The position numbers and the translations under genes are program-made. Below, piece after piece: positions 28,150 to 37,322 of a DNA stretch of 64,000 nt. Below the pieces are notes generated by a model. That model did not search any database and was not told where the DNA came from. It saw only the letters and a program-made list of their open reading frames with translations. The stretch spans positions 434,001-498,000 of the forward strand of contig NZ_VTVE01000002.1 of NCBI RefSeq assembly GCF_010906925.1, given 5' to 3'. Positions within the stretch are counted from its first letter, which is position 1. Each line of letters opens with the position of its first letter. Source of the DNA: Pseudobutyrivibrio xylanivorans (GTDB lineage Bacteria > Bacillota > Clostridia > Lachnospirales > Lachnospiraceae).

Positions 28150-28770
28150 TTACCCCCTTTTTGGCAGTAAAACCAAAAAATGCTGATAGTACAAAACGCA
28201 AACCGCGATGAGCCAAATATAGCCAAATATCATTATTACAGTGTTAAGCGCTGACTTGGACTTGCATATTTTAAGGCTTACTCCCTTTTCTCTAGGATAA
28301 AACAACTGGACCGGACGATATGTTAAAACGTCCAGCAATAAATGGGATGCAAATCCTATAATGAAGCCTAAAAGCACTGGCTTTGAAAATAAAAATATAC
28401 CTATTCCATATAGTCCAAATGCCGTCAGAGAATGAGAAAATCCTCTGTGTTCCGATTCTCTAGCAAAATACCCGGTAATCAATATTATCAAAAGCCCAAG
28501 AACCAAAGAAATAATGTGGGTCTGCATAAAGTATTCAAACATGCTGCCATGAGCAACAATATCTATATACAAGGCTGCCACTGATAGTATGGTGGCTATA
28601 GACCTGCCTAATACTGCATCCTTTGATACACCGATCTTACAGTCTATGTCACATAAAATACTTCCTACCGATGCCCCTATAACAATAGGACACAGTTCTT
28701 GTATAGTCTCTGGCGCCAGAATTGTAAGAGAGCTGGCCACTCCTATTGCAATGTGTGTCTTACTAAGCAT
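28150..28770 (-). CDS. YdjM-like membrane-bound metal-dependent hydrolase family protein
   Basis: A 206-residue membrane protein with about five hydrophobic segments. The family features are the N-terminal MLSKTHIAIGVASS with the conserved TH, GSILCDIDCKIG, and EHRGFSHSL followed by GFASHLLLDVLT, which supply the conserved His and Asp residues. E. coli YdjM is its best known relative and is LexA-regulated; no LexA box is evident here. Biochemical function is unproven. Confidence 0.85.
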   Translation of the reverse strand: MLSKTHIAIGVASSLTILAPETIQELCPIVIGASVGSILCDIDCKIGVSKDAVLGRSIATILSVAALYIDIVAHGSMFEYFMQTHIISLVLGLLIILITGYFARESEHRGFSHSLTAFGLYGIGIFLFSKPVLLGFIIGFASHLLLDVLTYRPVQLFYPREKGVSLKICKSKSALNTVIMIFGYIWLIAVCVLYYQHFLVLLPKRG

Positions 28771-28836
28771 AACATTTCTCCCATTTTCCTAATCCCTCCT
28801 TATATGATAAATCTTTTTTTATTTTAGACAAATAGT

Positions 28837-28866
28837 TTGCATCTTTTATTTTAGATTTTTTATAAT
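28837..28866 (+). promoter_or_regulatory. Promoter of the DUF1294 gene
   Basis: TTGCAT (28837-28842) and TATAAT (28861-28866) are separated by 18 bases, 31 bases before the ATG. Confidence 0.6.
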
Positions 28867-28897
28867 AGACCCATACTATTTGCTAGGGAGATTATTT

Positions 28898-29170
28898 ATG
28901 AAAGATATTATTATTTCTTATTTAGTGATGATGAATGCACTAGGTCTTGCCGTTATGGGACTTGATAAAAAGAAGGCTATTTCAAATCAATGGCGCATCC
29001 CAGAAAAAACTCTATTTTTAGTCAGCGCTATCGGAGGCAGTATCGGCACTCTTTTAGGTATGTACCTATTCCGCCACAAGACAAAACACTGGTATTTCGT
29101 CATTGGAATGCCTTTCATTCTTGCAATTCATTTAGTTTTAGGGTGGCTAATATATACAAAAAGCTTCTAA
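28898..29170 (+). CDS. DUF1294 membrane protein
   Basis: A 90-residue membrane protein with three hydrophobic segments. It carries the DUF1294 pattern GLDKKKAISNQWRIPEKTLF then GSIGTLLGMYLFRHKTKHWY. The ATG at 28898 follows a GGGAG site; the frame open six codons upstream has none. Function unknown; relatives are sometimes fused to cold-shock domains. Confidence 0.85.
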   Translation: MKDIIISYLVMMNALGLAVMGLDKKKAISNQWRIPEKTLFLVSAIGGSIGTLLGMYLFRHKTKHWYFVIGMPFILAIHLVLGWLIYTKSF

Positions 29171-29195
29171 ATCATCATGATTTAGAAGCTTTTAT
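29161..29195. terminator. Shared convergent terminator
   Basis: AAGCTTCTAAATCA (29161-29174) and TGATTTAGAAGCTT (29178-29191) form a perfect 14-bp stem between the convergent DUF1294 and sfsA genes. It covers both stop codons and has T stretches in each direction. Confidence 0.92.
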
Positions 29196-29834
29196 TGTAA
29201 GCTCATCCTTTTTCACATTACACTCTAAGTTAAGCACCTCTACCCCTGCTTCCTTAGCCTCATTAAGGGCTACCCCAAACTCAGGGTGGGTCTCTATGTT
29301 TGGTCTTACCTCACTGACGCCCTCCACTTGAATTACAAAAGCTGCCATGGCTTTGTATCCTTTGTCTATGGCTGCGGTAAGTTCTCTAAGATGCTTTACT
29401 CCTCGCTCGGTAGGAGCATCTGGGAAGTAACCTATCCCATCTTTTATCAGGGTGCAGCCCTTTACCTCAAGAAGATATTTATCCTTTCCTTTTTCCATGT
29501 AAAAATCGATTCTAGAGTTCCCGTATTTGTACTCAGGCACAACCAGGTCGTAGTCCTGCTTCATAAGCCACTCTTTTACTACAGCGTTTGGTGCCTGAGA
29601 ATCTATATTTACAATCCCAATAGGTGTCTCTACTGCCACCAAATCAAAAGGTGTTTTTCTATCAGGATTACTTGCTTTTTCCAAGTACACAGTCCTTCCT
29701 GGAATTAACAATTCCTTACAACGTCCCGTGTTTTTTACATGGACTTTTATTTCTTCTCCATGGACCTCTACATTAGCTATAAATCTGTTGGGTCTAGATA
29801 TAAATTTTGCTTCTACGATGCATTCATATTTCAT
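29175..29834 (-). CDS. sfsA: SfsA family protein
   Basis: The 219-residue protein matches SfsA (sugar fermentation stimulation protein), with an OB-like N-terminal domain (FISRPNRFIANV, NTGRCKELLIPG) and a nuclease-like C-terminal domain (NSRIDFYMEKGKDKYLLEVK, FPDAPTERGVKHLRELTAAI). The D...E-V-K arrangement is typical of PD-(D/E)XK nucleases. The E. coli protein was linked to maltose metabolism; the true biochemical role is unsettled. Confidence 0.95.
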   Translation of the reverse strand: MKYECIVEAKFISRPNRFIANVEVHGEEIKVHVKNTGRCKELLIPGRTVYLEKASNPDRKTPFDLVAVETPIGIVNIDSQAPNAVVKEWLMKQDYDLVVPEYKYGNSRIDFYMEKGKDKYLLEVKGCTLIKDGIGYFPDAPTERGVKHLRELTAAIDKGYKAMAAFVIQVEGVSEVRPNIETHPEFGVALNEAKEAGVEVLNLECNVKKDELTIKASKS

Positions 29835-29855
29835 GGAAAAGATAATAGCATAATT

Positions 29856-32432
29856 CTATCTCTCATAACATATTATTCTTTCATTTTTCATGTCATTGCA
29901 TAAGTAAATATCCTTTTCGGAAACATCATACACTTTTACTATTTCTTCTATCTCCCTATAATTGCTATCCATCTCTACCAAAATATTCTTATTTCCCTTC
30001 AACAATCCCATATTAAAGACCTTCGTCTTTTCATTTTCAAAAATGGCATTATATAGTATTCCTGATTCCACTAGATCCTGGAAGAAATGGCTTCCATAAG
30101 AAAGCTCTGGATTGTATCCCGCCTCAGAATTTGCAATCTCGCAAATTGCTTCAAACTCACTTATATCCGCAAATGCTGTAGGTACTCCAAGCTCAGGAGA
30201 TGTTGTTCCAATGCGCCCTGGTACCATGAGAAGCATCTTTTTTCCCTGATTACGCATCTTCCAATTTATCCTTCCGATGGCATTAGCAATAATGTACTTA
30301 TCCTTGTAGCCCATGTTGTAATATTTAACAGCATCAACGTAGACTATTAAATCCATCTTTTCCACTCTGGATAATCCCATTGAAGACTTTTCGCATTCAA
30401 ATAAAATCTTATTTTCATCAATATTTTCCGGCATTTCAAAATCCATTGAATCCTCAAAAATCTGAAGCGGTCGGCACTGCAGAATGTTAATTACATAATC
30501 TCCATTCTCAGCAAAATTGATAGTAAACTCTGTGTCCACAGGATATTCATATGTTTCTTGAATAGTTCTCAAAATGTCTTTCATCTGAGCCATTAATTCA
30601 TCCTTTGTAACTATTCCATAGCAAGAAATAAACTGTATATCTCTAGGATGTCCCTGTTCACGATAGATGCTTTCTGCCTCATAATCATGTTCTAAAAGCA
30701 GGCCCTGTAAATAAAATGGCATAAATGGTTTTATTGTATCCAGCTCTACCTGCTGCAACTTCCCTTCAGCTCGATTAATAAGTTCCAGTTTCTTCTGCGA
30801 ATATCTATGTTTTTCGATGCTATTTTTCGCTGTTGAGGCCTTTGGCTTATCAAGGCTTACAAGTCTTGGATATGAGCCCTCCGTTCTATCCACTGCTGAC
30901 GTTCCAAGTCCCATTACTAGACGAAGCATTCCTGCTGTTGGCTGCAGACTTTCCATAAATCGATATGGGCTGTATGAATAACCAACGCCTGCTGCACAAG
31001 GCATATAATATTCCCCATAATATGAACCCGAAACTCTCTGAATCAAAAGAGCCATCTGCTCATCTCTTGCCTGCAGTCCACGACGATTTCTATAATCTAA
31101 GGCTGACTTACTCATCGTGCTAGCATAAACTGTACGAATCGCATCCTCAAGTTCCAAAAGTCTTTGTTCCATATCCCCTGCATTCGGGCAAAATACTGAT
31201 TCATACTTTCCTGCAAACGCATTGCCAAATCCGTCTTCTAAAATAGAGCTAGACCTTACAATAATTGGATCTTGACCGTAATACTCAAGAAGCTTAACCA
31301 ACTCTTCTTCCATATCTCGCGAAAACTTTCCCGTTTTTAGACGATTTGCAAACTCCTCCGCCAAACTAAAATATTCTTCTGGCTTTCGCTGTCTTACCCT
31401 AATATCCCAAAAGTGGTTCTCCACAATAAATGTATAAAATACATCAGAGCCCACATAAAAGGAATCATGGGGCTCAAACTTATCAAATATATCAGGCCTA
31501 CTGTTCTCAATAATCTTTCTGGCAAGGAGCATTCCGCAGGATTTTCCACCTATCATGCCCGTTCCAATCATCCTATTTTTCACATTAAGATAATCCTCGG
31601 CCCTAAAGTTTTCTTTTATCATGATGCGCATCCTTTCATCTCTGCTCATCATGATATTGCACATTCTATTACACTGCTCAGTGACGTCAATGCCATTTTC
31701 GTGCATGGTCTTTGTCATATCAAAAAATCTATCCCAACTATCCTTGTTTCCACGGTCTGCATTTGATGTTTCAGTTTCAAGTAACTGATAAAAATGGCTA
31801 GCCATTACACCATCAAGCATCGGCTTAAATGTACCATTTTCAGGCTCATAAATATGAGGCAAAAACATTGTCTCAGAATACCTATTCCAAACCTTATCTG
31901 GCCTTACATATACATGCTTTGAATCTGAATAAACATCTAGAAATAGCTGTGTTGTATCACGAATTTTAGCTATTGCTTTAAATGAATGCTTACCTCTAAT
32001 CAATGGGAAGAAGGCCACAGTATCAAGTGAAAAAAGATATGGGCAGGTTACTTGAAAAAAATTACCCATCATAAGGTCTGTAGCCCAGGCAGTCTGAAGT
32101 TCTGACAGACAATCAAATACAAAGAAGGCATCAACACCTTCCCTTTCAATTATTTCATGAATAGCAACTGTAAAAGTCTCAAATCTGTGGGACAGTTCCA
32201 CATTAACAATCTTCAAACCTTCCTGTGGTTCAAAGAGTGGCTCGTGAGATGCAAATCTAACATAAATTAGATTTCTCCCATCCTCTATTGCCTGCTTCAC
32301 GTATGGACCTGCAAAAAGCATAAAATCCTCTAGCTTATCCACCCTCCAGACAACATTATCCCCAAATCTAATGTTGTCAAACTGCTCATCCATTTGCGGA
32401 ATACCAGAACATACTCTATCAAATGCTGCCAT
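29856..32432 (-). CDS. Degenerate KaiC-like domain fused to PEP-synthase-type ATP-grasp domain
   Basis: This 858-residue protein starts with a RecA/KaiC-like domain of about 220 residues (GIPQMDEQFDNIRFGDNVVW; AFFVFDCLSELQT at the Walker B position), but the Walker A loop is absent, so it cannot bind ATP in the usual way. From about residue 280 it carries the PEP/pyruvate-binding ATP-grasp domain of PEP synthase and pyruvate phosphate dikinase (GTGMIGGKSCGMLLARKII, IIVRSSSILEDGFGNAFAGK, ECSE-like tail). The swivelling phosphohistidine domain and the PEP-binding barrel are missing, so it is not a complete PEP synthase. The ATG at 32430-32432 has a GGGGG site upstream. It lies 32 bases after the synthetase-like gene and is probably co-expressed with it. 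Confidence 0.82.
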   Translation of the reverse strand: MAAFDRVCSGIPQMDEQFDNIRFGDNVVWRVDKLEDFMLFAGPYVKQAIEDGRNLIYVRFASHEPLFEPQEGLKIVNVELSHRFETFTVAIHEIIEREGVDAFFVFDCLSELQTAWATDLMMGNFFQVTCPYLFSLDTVAFFPLIRGKHSFKAIAKIRDTTQLFLDVYSDSKHVYVRPDKVWNRYSETMFLPHIYEPENGTFKPMLDGVMASHFYQLLETETSNADRGNKDSWDRFFDMTKTMHENGIDVTEQCNRMCNIMMSRDERMRIMIKENFRAEDYLNVKNRMIGTGMIGGKSCGMLLARKIIENSRPDIFDKFEPHDSFYVGSDVFYTFIVENHFWDIRVRQRKPEEYFSLAEEFANRLKTGKFSRDMEEELVKLLEYYGQDPIIVRSSSILEDGFGNAFAGKYESVFCPNAGDMEQRLLELEDAIRTVYASTMSKSALDYRNRRGLQARDEQMALLIQRVSGSYYGEYYMPCAAGVGYSYSPYRFMESLQPTAGMLRLVMGLGTSAVDRTEGSYPRLVSLDKPKASTAKNSIEKHRYSQKKLELINRAEGKLQQVELDTIKPFMPFYLQGLLLEHDYEAESIYREQGHPRDIQFISCYGIVTKDELMAQMKDILRTIQETYEYPVDTEFTINFAENGDYVINILQCRPLQIFEDSMDFEMPENIDENKILFECEKSSMGLSRVEKMDLIVYVDAVKYYNMGYKDKYIIANAIGRINWKMRNQGKKMLLMVPGRIGTTSPELGVPTAFADISEFEAICEIANSEAGYNPELSYGSHFFQDLVESGILYNAIFENEKTKVFNMGLLKGNKNILVEMDSNYREIEEIVKVYDVSEKDIYLCNDMKNERIICYER

Positions 32433-32464
32433 TGTAAATTCCCCCAAGTTATTAATCTACTTTT

Positions 32465-33454
32465 TTAATCCACCAATCCATTTTGAAATCTTGATAAATG
32501 TTCAAACGGCAAAATCTGTCTACCCCTAAATAGTCCACATCCATCATTAATCAGGCTGTTATTTTCCGCTGTAAACATATTTACATCTATCTTTGATAAA
32601 TCTATATCTTCAAGAGCTACCACTCGCTCATACGCCTCATCGAAGTATAAACATTCTCCTACTGGTATTTCATTTCTTCTACTATGCTGCTGTTCTTGAG
32701 CCTTCACATATCTTAAATGGTTTGAATTTCCTATTTCTGCGCTGTCATCCATGGCCTTTGTTCTAAGCTGAACTTCTACATAACATCTTGCCATCTCATC
32801 AAACAGTGTTAGATGCAAAGATCTATATCCAGCACTGGTTGGCTCATGAACATAATCTCTATAAATATCTCTCAAGTTCTCATCCAACAAGTCAGAGCAT
32901 TCCCTACCCTCAAGATTTGATTTCACAACAGCAAATCCCTGTTCTGATAAAAAAGAGGGAAGTGCATTTGCTATTTCGTATAATAGCTTTATCTCTTCTT
33001 CCTCACTGTCCTGTCCCTCTTTAAGGTGACACTTAGGCAAGGATATTACTATCCTATAAGCAATCAAATCCCTGAAGCAGCTTAACTTTTCTTTTACTTC
33101 CTGTATAGCAGGAAAATGATGATACTGCTGATAATACTCATATATAAAATCCACTATATATCTATTAAATTTTTCCTCTGATCTGATAATGGATTTAATT
33201 CTCCCTTTAAAAGTAAATGCAAGATAATAATACTTCTCCACCATGTATTTATAAAACTCTCTTATTCGCTGGGACTGAGACGTCAAGAACTCATTATGCT
33301 CCAATAACTCGTATATTGTTTCAAGAAATGAACAATGAACTATATCTATTTGATTATGGGAATCCATCGCGCTTGCCTCTAAATCATCCATATACTTTTG
33401 CAGTATTCTAAAAATCGTCTCACCATCATACAAATAATCGTTAAGTTTTATCAT
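32465..33454 (-). CDS. RelA/SpoT synthetase-like protein
   Basis: A 329-residue protein with a RelA/SpoT nucleotidyltransferase domain at about residues 80-245: FKGRIKSIIRS (83-93), FRDLIAYRIVIS (127-138) with the catalytic Asp, GYRSLHLTL (209-217) and VEVQLRTKAMDDSAEIGNS (from 226) with the catalytic Glu. These are the alarmone-synthetase motifs. There is no HD hydrolase, TGS or ACT domain, so it is built like a small alarmone synthetase with an extra N-terminal helical part and a C-terminal tail. The ATG at 33452-33454 has GGAAGGAAGG upstream; the longer frame has no site. It is paired with the ATP-grasp gene. Confidence 0.8.
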   Translation of the reverse strand: MIKLNDYLYDGETIFRILQKYMDDLEASAMDSHNQIDIVHCSFLETIYELLEHNEFLTSQSQRIREFYKYMVEKYYYLAFTFKGRIKSIIRSEEKFNRYIVDFIYEYYQQYHHFPAIQEVKEKLSCFRDLIAYRIVISLPKCHLKEGQDSEEEEIKLLYEIANALPSFLSEQGFAVVKSNLEGRECSDLLDENLRDIYRDYVHEPTSAGYRSLHLTLFDEMARCYVEVQLRTKAMDDSAEIGNSNHLRYVKAQEQQHSRRNEIPVGECLYFDEAYERVVALEDIDLSKIDVNMFTAENNSLINDGCGLFRGRQILPFEHLSRFQNGLVD

Positions 33455-33545
33455 ATTACCTTCCTTCCCATTTTTTAATTCACTATTCCACCGTAGTTCC
33501 AAGAATTGTTCTTGATTTACCATCTCCGTTTTGCTTTTTTAGCAT

Positions 33546-33580
33546 AAAAAAAGGCGACGCAAATAAATGCGACGCCTTTG
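33546..33580 (-). terminator. Terminator of the amino-acid transporter operon
   Basis: AAAGGCGACGCA and TGCGACGCCTTT (33550-33579 region) form a GC-rich stem with one mismatch, followed by T7 on the minus strand, after the cytidylate-kinase-like gene. Confidence 0.88.
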
Positions 33581-33651
33581 TCGAAAACAAAATATTTTTT
33601 TTAATTATAATTAGTTATCTTTTCCCATGTCAATACGCAATAGTCTATCCA

Positions 33652-34239
33652 CTAAAACTTTGCCGCATTACAAATGATATCTACACAATTATCTATTCCA
33701 AGTGTTGAACTCTTTACTGATAAATCATAGAATTCTGCATTACCAAATTCTGTGTGTGTATAATATTTACAATATTTCTTACGAGCCTTATCAACAGAAT
33801 GTAATCTCTCAAGGACCTTAGCTTCCGGCACATCTGGCATTTTACCCATCATTCTCTTTAATCTGAAGCGCTCGCTTGCAGAAATGAAAACATGAAGACT
33901 CTTATCATATTCCTTAAGAATAAAGTTTGCATTTCGTCCTACGATTACACAATTACCCTTTTCAGCAACCTTTCTAATAGCTTCTCTTTGCGCATTAAAA
34001 AGCCGCTCATCTAAAGGCTTGTTGTAAAAATCAAATAAGCTTTGTCCAAATCCAAATTCCTTTGGAACTTTTTCATCATAGTAGCGAATCTCCTCAGGTG
34101 AAAGATTTCCGCTTTCTATGGCAGTCCTTACAATCATATCTTTGTCGCAATAATAGTATCCAAGTCTCTCTGCCACTGCCTGGCCAATTGTGCTACCACC
34201 TGCTCCAAATTGTCTGCTAATTGTAATTATATTTTTCAT
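33652..34239 (-). CDS. Cytidylate kinase-like protein
   Basis: A 195-residue P-loop kinase of the cytidylate-kinase-like family. It starts MKNIITISRQFGAGGSTIGQ, with the P-loop in GAGGSTIG, and has YYCDKDMI, CVIVGRNANFIL and the basic lid RFRLKRMMG. It differs from housekeeping Cmk, which phosphorylates CMP and dCMP, and its own substrate is unknown. It is the last gene of the transporter operon, ten bases after the ATPase gene. Confidence 0.85.
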   Translation of the reverse strand: MKNIITISRQFGAGGSTIGQAVAERLGYYYCDKDMIVRTAIESGNLSPEEIRYYDEKVPKEFGFGQSLFDFYNKPLDERLFNAQREAIRKVAEKGNCVIVGRNANFILKEYDKSLHVFISASERFRLKRMMGKMPDVPEAKVLERLHSVDKARKKYCKYYTHTEFGNAEFYDLSVKSSTLGIDNCVDIICNAAKF

Positions 34240-34249
34240 ATAGCCCCCA

Positions 34250-34993
34250 CTATAATACTTTGTTTAAGAAATCTATTGTTCTTTCTTCCTTAGGATTGAG
34301 CAATACTTCCTGTGGAGTTCCCTCTTCCACAATGTATCCTCCATCCATGAAAATAACCCTATCTGCCACTTCTCTTGCAAATCCCATTTCGTGTGTGACA
34401 ATCACCATTGTCATACCATCTGCTGCAAGTGACTTCATAACCTGAAGAACTTCTCCTACCATTTCTGGATCAAGTGCACTTGTTGGCTCATCGAAAAGCA
34501 TAATGTCTGGCTCCATGCAAAGAGCTCTAGCAATGGCTACACGTTGCTTCTGCCCACCTGAAAGCTGGCTAGGAAAGCTATTTGCCTTATCCTCAAGGCC
34601 TACTCGCTCAAGCATCTTTTTTGCTCGTTCTGTAGCCTCTTCCTTTGAGCATTTTCCTAATTCTACAGGAGCCAATGTAAGATTATCGATGATGTTAAGG
34701 TTGTTAAAAAGATTAAAATGCTGGAAAACCATTCCAATCTTTTCTCTCACATGATTAATATTTACCTGCTTGCTTAAAATCTCTTCGCCGTCTACTACTA
34801 TTAATCCTGCACTTGCCTTCTCAAGTCTGTTAAGACATCTTAGGAATGTGGACTTTCCTGAGCCTGATGGTCCGATTACGCATACTACCTCGCCACCATA
34901 CACTTCTGTTGAAATGTCCTTTAATACTTCAAGGCTTCCAAATTTTTTATTTAAATGTTCTACTTTGATTTTAACTGTACTCTTATCTACCAA
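34250..34993 (-). CDS. glnQ: Polar amino-acid ABC transporter ATP-binding protein
   Basis: A 247-residue ABC ATPase of the GlnQ/HisP group. Visible are Walker [16 protein letters not shown] near 38, the Q-loop [11 protein letters not shown], signature [15 protein letters not shown], Walker [15 protein letters not shown] and the switch histidine in [14 protein letters not shown]. It overlaps the permease gene by 11 bases. Confidence 0.95.
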   Translation of the reverse strand: MVDKSTVKIKVEHLNKKFGSLEVLKDISTEVYGGEVVCVIGPSGSGKSTFLRCLNRLEKASAGLIVVDGEEILSKQVNINHVREKIGMVFQHFNLFNNLNIIDNLTLAPVELGKCSKEEATERAKKMLERVGLEDKANSFPSQLSGGQKQRVAIARALCMEPDIMLFDEPTSALDPEMVGEVLQVMKSLAADGMTMVIVTHEMGFAREVADRVIFMDGGYIVEEGTPQEVLLNPKEERTIDFLNKVL

Positions 34994-35654
34994 TGCTTAA
35001 CCTCCTCTCAACCATCTTTGCACTACGTGAAAGGATAGTGATAACAATCAAATACATAATTCCTACAACAGCCCATGTCTGGAATGACATAAATGTATTA
35101 GCCTGAACATTTTTCGCTGTATTTACTAATTCAGGGAATCCAATTACTGAAAGGATAGAGGTATCCTTTAATGTAATAATAAACTGATTAATAAATGTAG
35201 GAATCATAGTACGTATTGCCTGAGGAAGCACTACCTTTCTCATGGCCATACCGTATGTAAGACCAAGTGAGCGAGCTGCCTCCATCTGTCCTGGATCAAC
35301 GGACTGAATACCTGCTCTGACAATCTCTGCCATGTAGGCACCGCAGTTGAGAGCCAAACAGATAGTACCAGCCTGAAGAGCTGACAAGCTTATATTGAAT
35401 CCACCTACCATTGTGTTAAATAAATAAGGGATTCCAAAATAGACAAAAAATGCCAATACAATCATTGGCACACCACGAATTACATCTACGAATATTTGCG
35501 AAATAACATTGCATGCTCTATTTTTAAGCACACCTAAAATACCGAAAAACAAGCCTATAATGCAGGCAAAAAATAATCCCAATAATGCCAAAAGAAGCGT
35601 TCTTCCTAGAGCGCCACATAGCATAGGTCCATATACTGTTATAATTTTAATCAT
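34983..35654 (-). CDS. glnP: Polar amino-acid ABC transporter permease
   Basis: A 223-residue permease of the HisM/GlnP type with about five membrane segments and the coupling motif [20 protein letters not shown] at about 145. The pattern [17 protein letters not shown] is typical of the family. It lies between the binding-protein and ATPase genes and probably forms a homodimer, as no second permease is present. Confidence 0.95.
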   Translation of the reverse strand: MIKIITVYGPMLCGALGRTLLLALLGLFFACIIGLFFGILGVLKNRACNVISQIFVDVIRGVPMIVLAFFVYFGIPYLFNTMVGGFNISLSALQAGTICLALNCGAYMAEIVRAGIQSVDPGQMEAARSLGLTYGMAMRKVVLPQAIRTMIPTFINQFIITLKDTSILSVIGFPELVNTAKNVQANTFMSFQTWAVVGIMYLIVITILSRSAKMVERRLSIGR

Positions 35655-35704
35655 ATATTATCCTCAATAATCAGTGGGCAGTTTAAGCTGCCCACATTAG
35701 TTTC

Positions 35705-36496
35705 TTATTCTCCAAGGTACTTGCTAATAATCTCATCGTATGTTCCGTTAGCCTTGATATTCTTAAGACCTGCATTGAACATATCTACAAGCTCCTGATT
35801 GTCAGCATTGAAAATTGCAAATCCGTACTGTGCTGGATCATTACCTGTTCCATCTACAATCTTCATAGCAATGCCTGTCTCCTTGATGTTAGAAGCCATG
35901 ATTGGTGTATCATCAAATACTGCTGCAACCTGTCCACCAACTACTGCCTGATACATTGTTGGAGAATCCTCAAAATATGTAACTGTAAATCCGTATTCTG
36001 ATGCTAATTCTTCAGCATATGTTGCACTCATACTAGCTGTCTTAACTGCAACTGACTTTCCTGCTAAATCATCAAAACCATCGATATCTGATGATGCCTC
36101 TACTGCCATACTCTGGTTAGCATCATAATATCCATCAGAGAAAATCCAACCAGATGCCTTACGCTCCTCTGTGATAGATGCACCAGCGATCATTCCATCT
36201 GCCTGACCAGCCTGACATGCTGCAATAGCTGCATCCCAGCCAAGTACATCAACCTTGTACTCAAATCCCTGGTCCTTAGCAACTGCGTCTAAGATTTCCA
36301 TATCAATACCAACAAAATCGCCATTATCATCTGTGTACTCAAATGGCTTAAAAGCTGTATCTGTAGCGATTACCCATACTTTTTCACCTGAACCCTCTGA
36401 TGCCTCTGGCTTCTGCTCTGATGCTGTGTCGCCACATCCTACCATTGTTGCCATAGTAGCAACAGCCATTAAAACTGCTAGAACTCTTTTCTTCAT
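35705..36496 (-). CDS. Polar amino-acid ABC transporter substrate-binding lipoprotein
   Basis: Family 3 solute-binding protein of 263 residues. The N terminus MKKRVLAVLMAVATMATMVG is followed by the lipobox cysteine, and the mature part has TDTAFKPFEYTDDNGDFVGI and the DMEILDAVAK motif of amino-acid binding proteins. The acidic residues contacting the amino-acid amino group are conserved in position, but the specific amino acid cannot be read. It follows the PuuD-like gene by 16 bases. Confidence 0.94.
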   Translation of the reverse strand: MKKRVLAVLMAVATMATMVGCGDTASEQKPEASEGSGEKVWVIATDTAFKPFEYTDDNGDFVGIDMEILDAVAKDQGFEYKVDVLGWDAAIAACQAGQADGMIAGASITEERKASGWIFSDGYYDANQSMAVEASSDIDGFDDLAGKSVAVKTASMSATYAEELASEYGFTVTYFEDSPTMYQAVVGGQVAAVFDDTPIMASNIKETGIAMKIVDGTGNDPAQYGFAIFNADNQELVDMFNAGLKNIKANGTYDEIISKYLGE

Positions 36497-36512
36497 AATT
36501 AATCTCCTTCCT

Positions 36513-37214
36513 TTATATACATTCTTTAATAAATGCCTTAATTAAATTCATGCTTTCCTCATTATTCTCATAGGAAAACTCTGGGTGCCACTGCACTCCT
36601 ATTGCAAATCTGTGATTCTTCACAGCTATTGCCTCAACTAATCCATCCTCAGATTCAGCCATCTTCTCCACCTTTGGCGACAATGTTTTTATAGCCTGAT
36701 GGTGATAACTGTTAACCTCGTGAATGCCACTTCCTATTATTTTTGCCAACCTAGTGCCTTCTAGCACCTGAACTTTATGGGCTGGCCTATTATAAGGAGG
36801 ACTCATATGGTGTTCTACCCTGCAATTATATTCTGTAGGTAAATCCTGGTAAAGACTACCACCAAGATATGCATTTATAAATTGAAGCCCTCTGCATATA
36901 CCCAAAAAAGGCTTATCGTCCACCAAACATCGGTCCAATATAAAGCTTTCCATAAAATCTCTTGATTTGCAAGGCTTTCCGCAAGTAGCTTTTGCTTTTT
37001 CGCCATATACATCTGGCGATACGTCATGGCCTCCTGTAAAGAGAATGCCTGTACACAAGCTATATGCTTCTGATAATTCTTCTTCATCTTCTGTCAGAGG
37101 TAGCACTATTGGCAGTCCTCCTGCTTTTTCTATTGCCTTCATATACCCTGGCAACATCCAAAAGCTTTCTCTTTCATCGTCATATAAAGGTATCAGTCCT
37201 ATTATCGGTCTCAA
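36513..37214 (-). CDS. Class I glutamine-amidotransferase-like gamma-glutamyl hydrolase (PuuD family)
   Basis: A 233-residue hydrolase with the triad motifs of class I amidotransferases: nucleophile Cys in FLGICRGLQFINA, and His-Glu in GVQWHPEFSY, with FTGGHDVSPDVYGE. PuuD-type enzymes cleave gamma-glutamyl bonds, for example in gamma-glutamyl-GABA. It heads the operon with a polar amino-acid transporter, which suggests handling of a gamma-glutamylated compound or of glutamate itself (inference). Confidence 0.88.
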   Translation of the reverse strand: MRPIIGLIPLYDDERESFWMLPGYMKAIEKAGGLPIVLPLTEDEEELSEAYSLCTGILFTGGHDVSPDVYGEKAKATCGKPCKSRDFMESFILDRCLVDDKPFLGICRGLQFINAYLGGSLYQDLPTEYNCRVEHHMSPPYNRPAHKVQVLEGTRLAKIIGSGIHEVNSYHHQAIKTLSPKVEKMAESEDGLVEAIAVKNHRFAIGVQWHPEFSYENNEESMNLIKAFIKECI

Positions 37215-37230
37215 TTTTGCCTCCTATAAA

Positions 37231-37265
37231 GCAAAAAGGCGCCTGCTCATAGTGCAGACGCCCTT
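37231..37265 (-). terminator. Terminator after the YbaK-like gene
   Basis: AAGGCGCCTGC (37236-37246) pairs with GCAGACGCCCTT (37254-37265) with one bulge or mismatch, followed by T5 on the minus strand. Confidence 0.75.
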
Positions 37266-37322
37266 GTCTTTTTCATACTTTACAACTTTTATAATTATTG
37301 TGCAAGGCTTATTTCTAAGGAA

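Noticed and set aside
31413-31766. Open frame of 117 codons on the plus strand within the ATP-grasp gene.
   Set aside because: Fully antisense to a well-supported coding region, without start signals or family features.
29856-32432. Complete PEP synthase or pyruvate phosphate dikinase.
   Set aside because: Only the ATP-grasp domain is present; the phosphohistidine and PEP-binding domains are missing and an unrelated N-terminal domain is fused.
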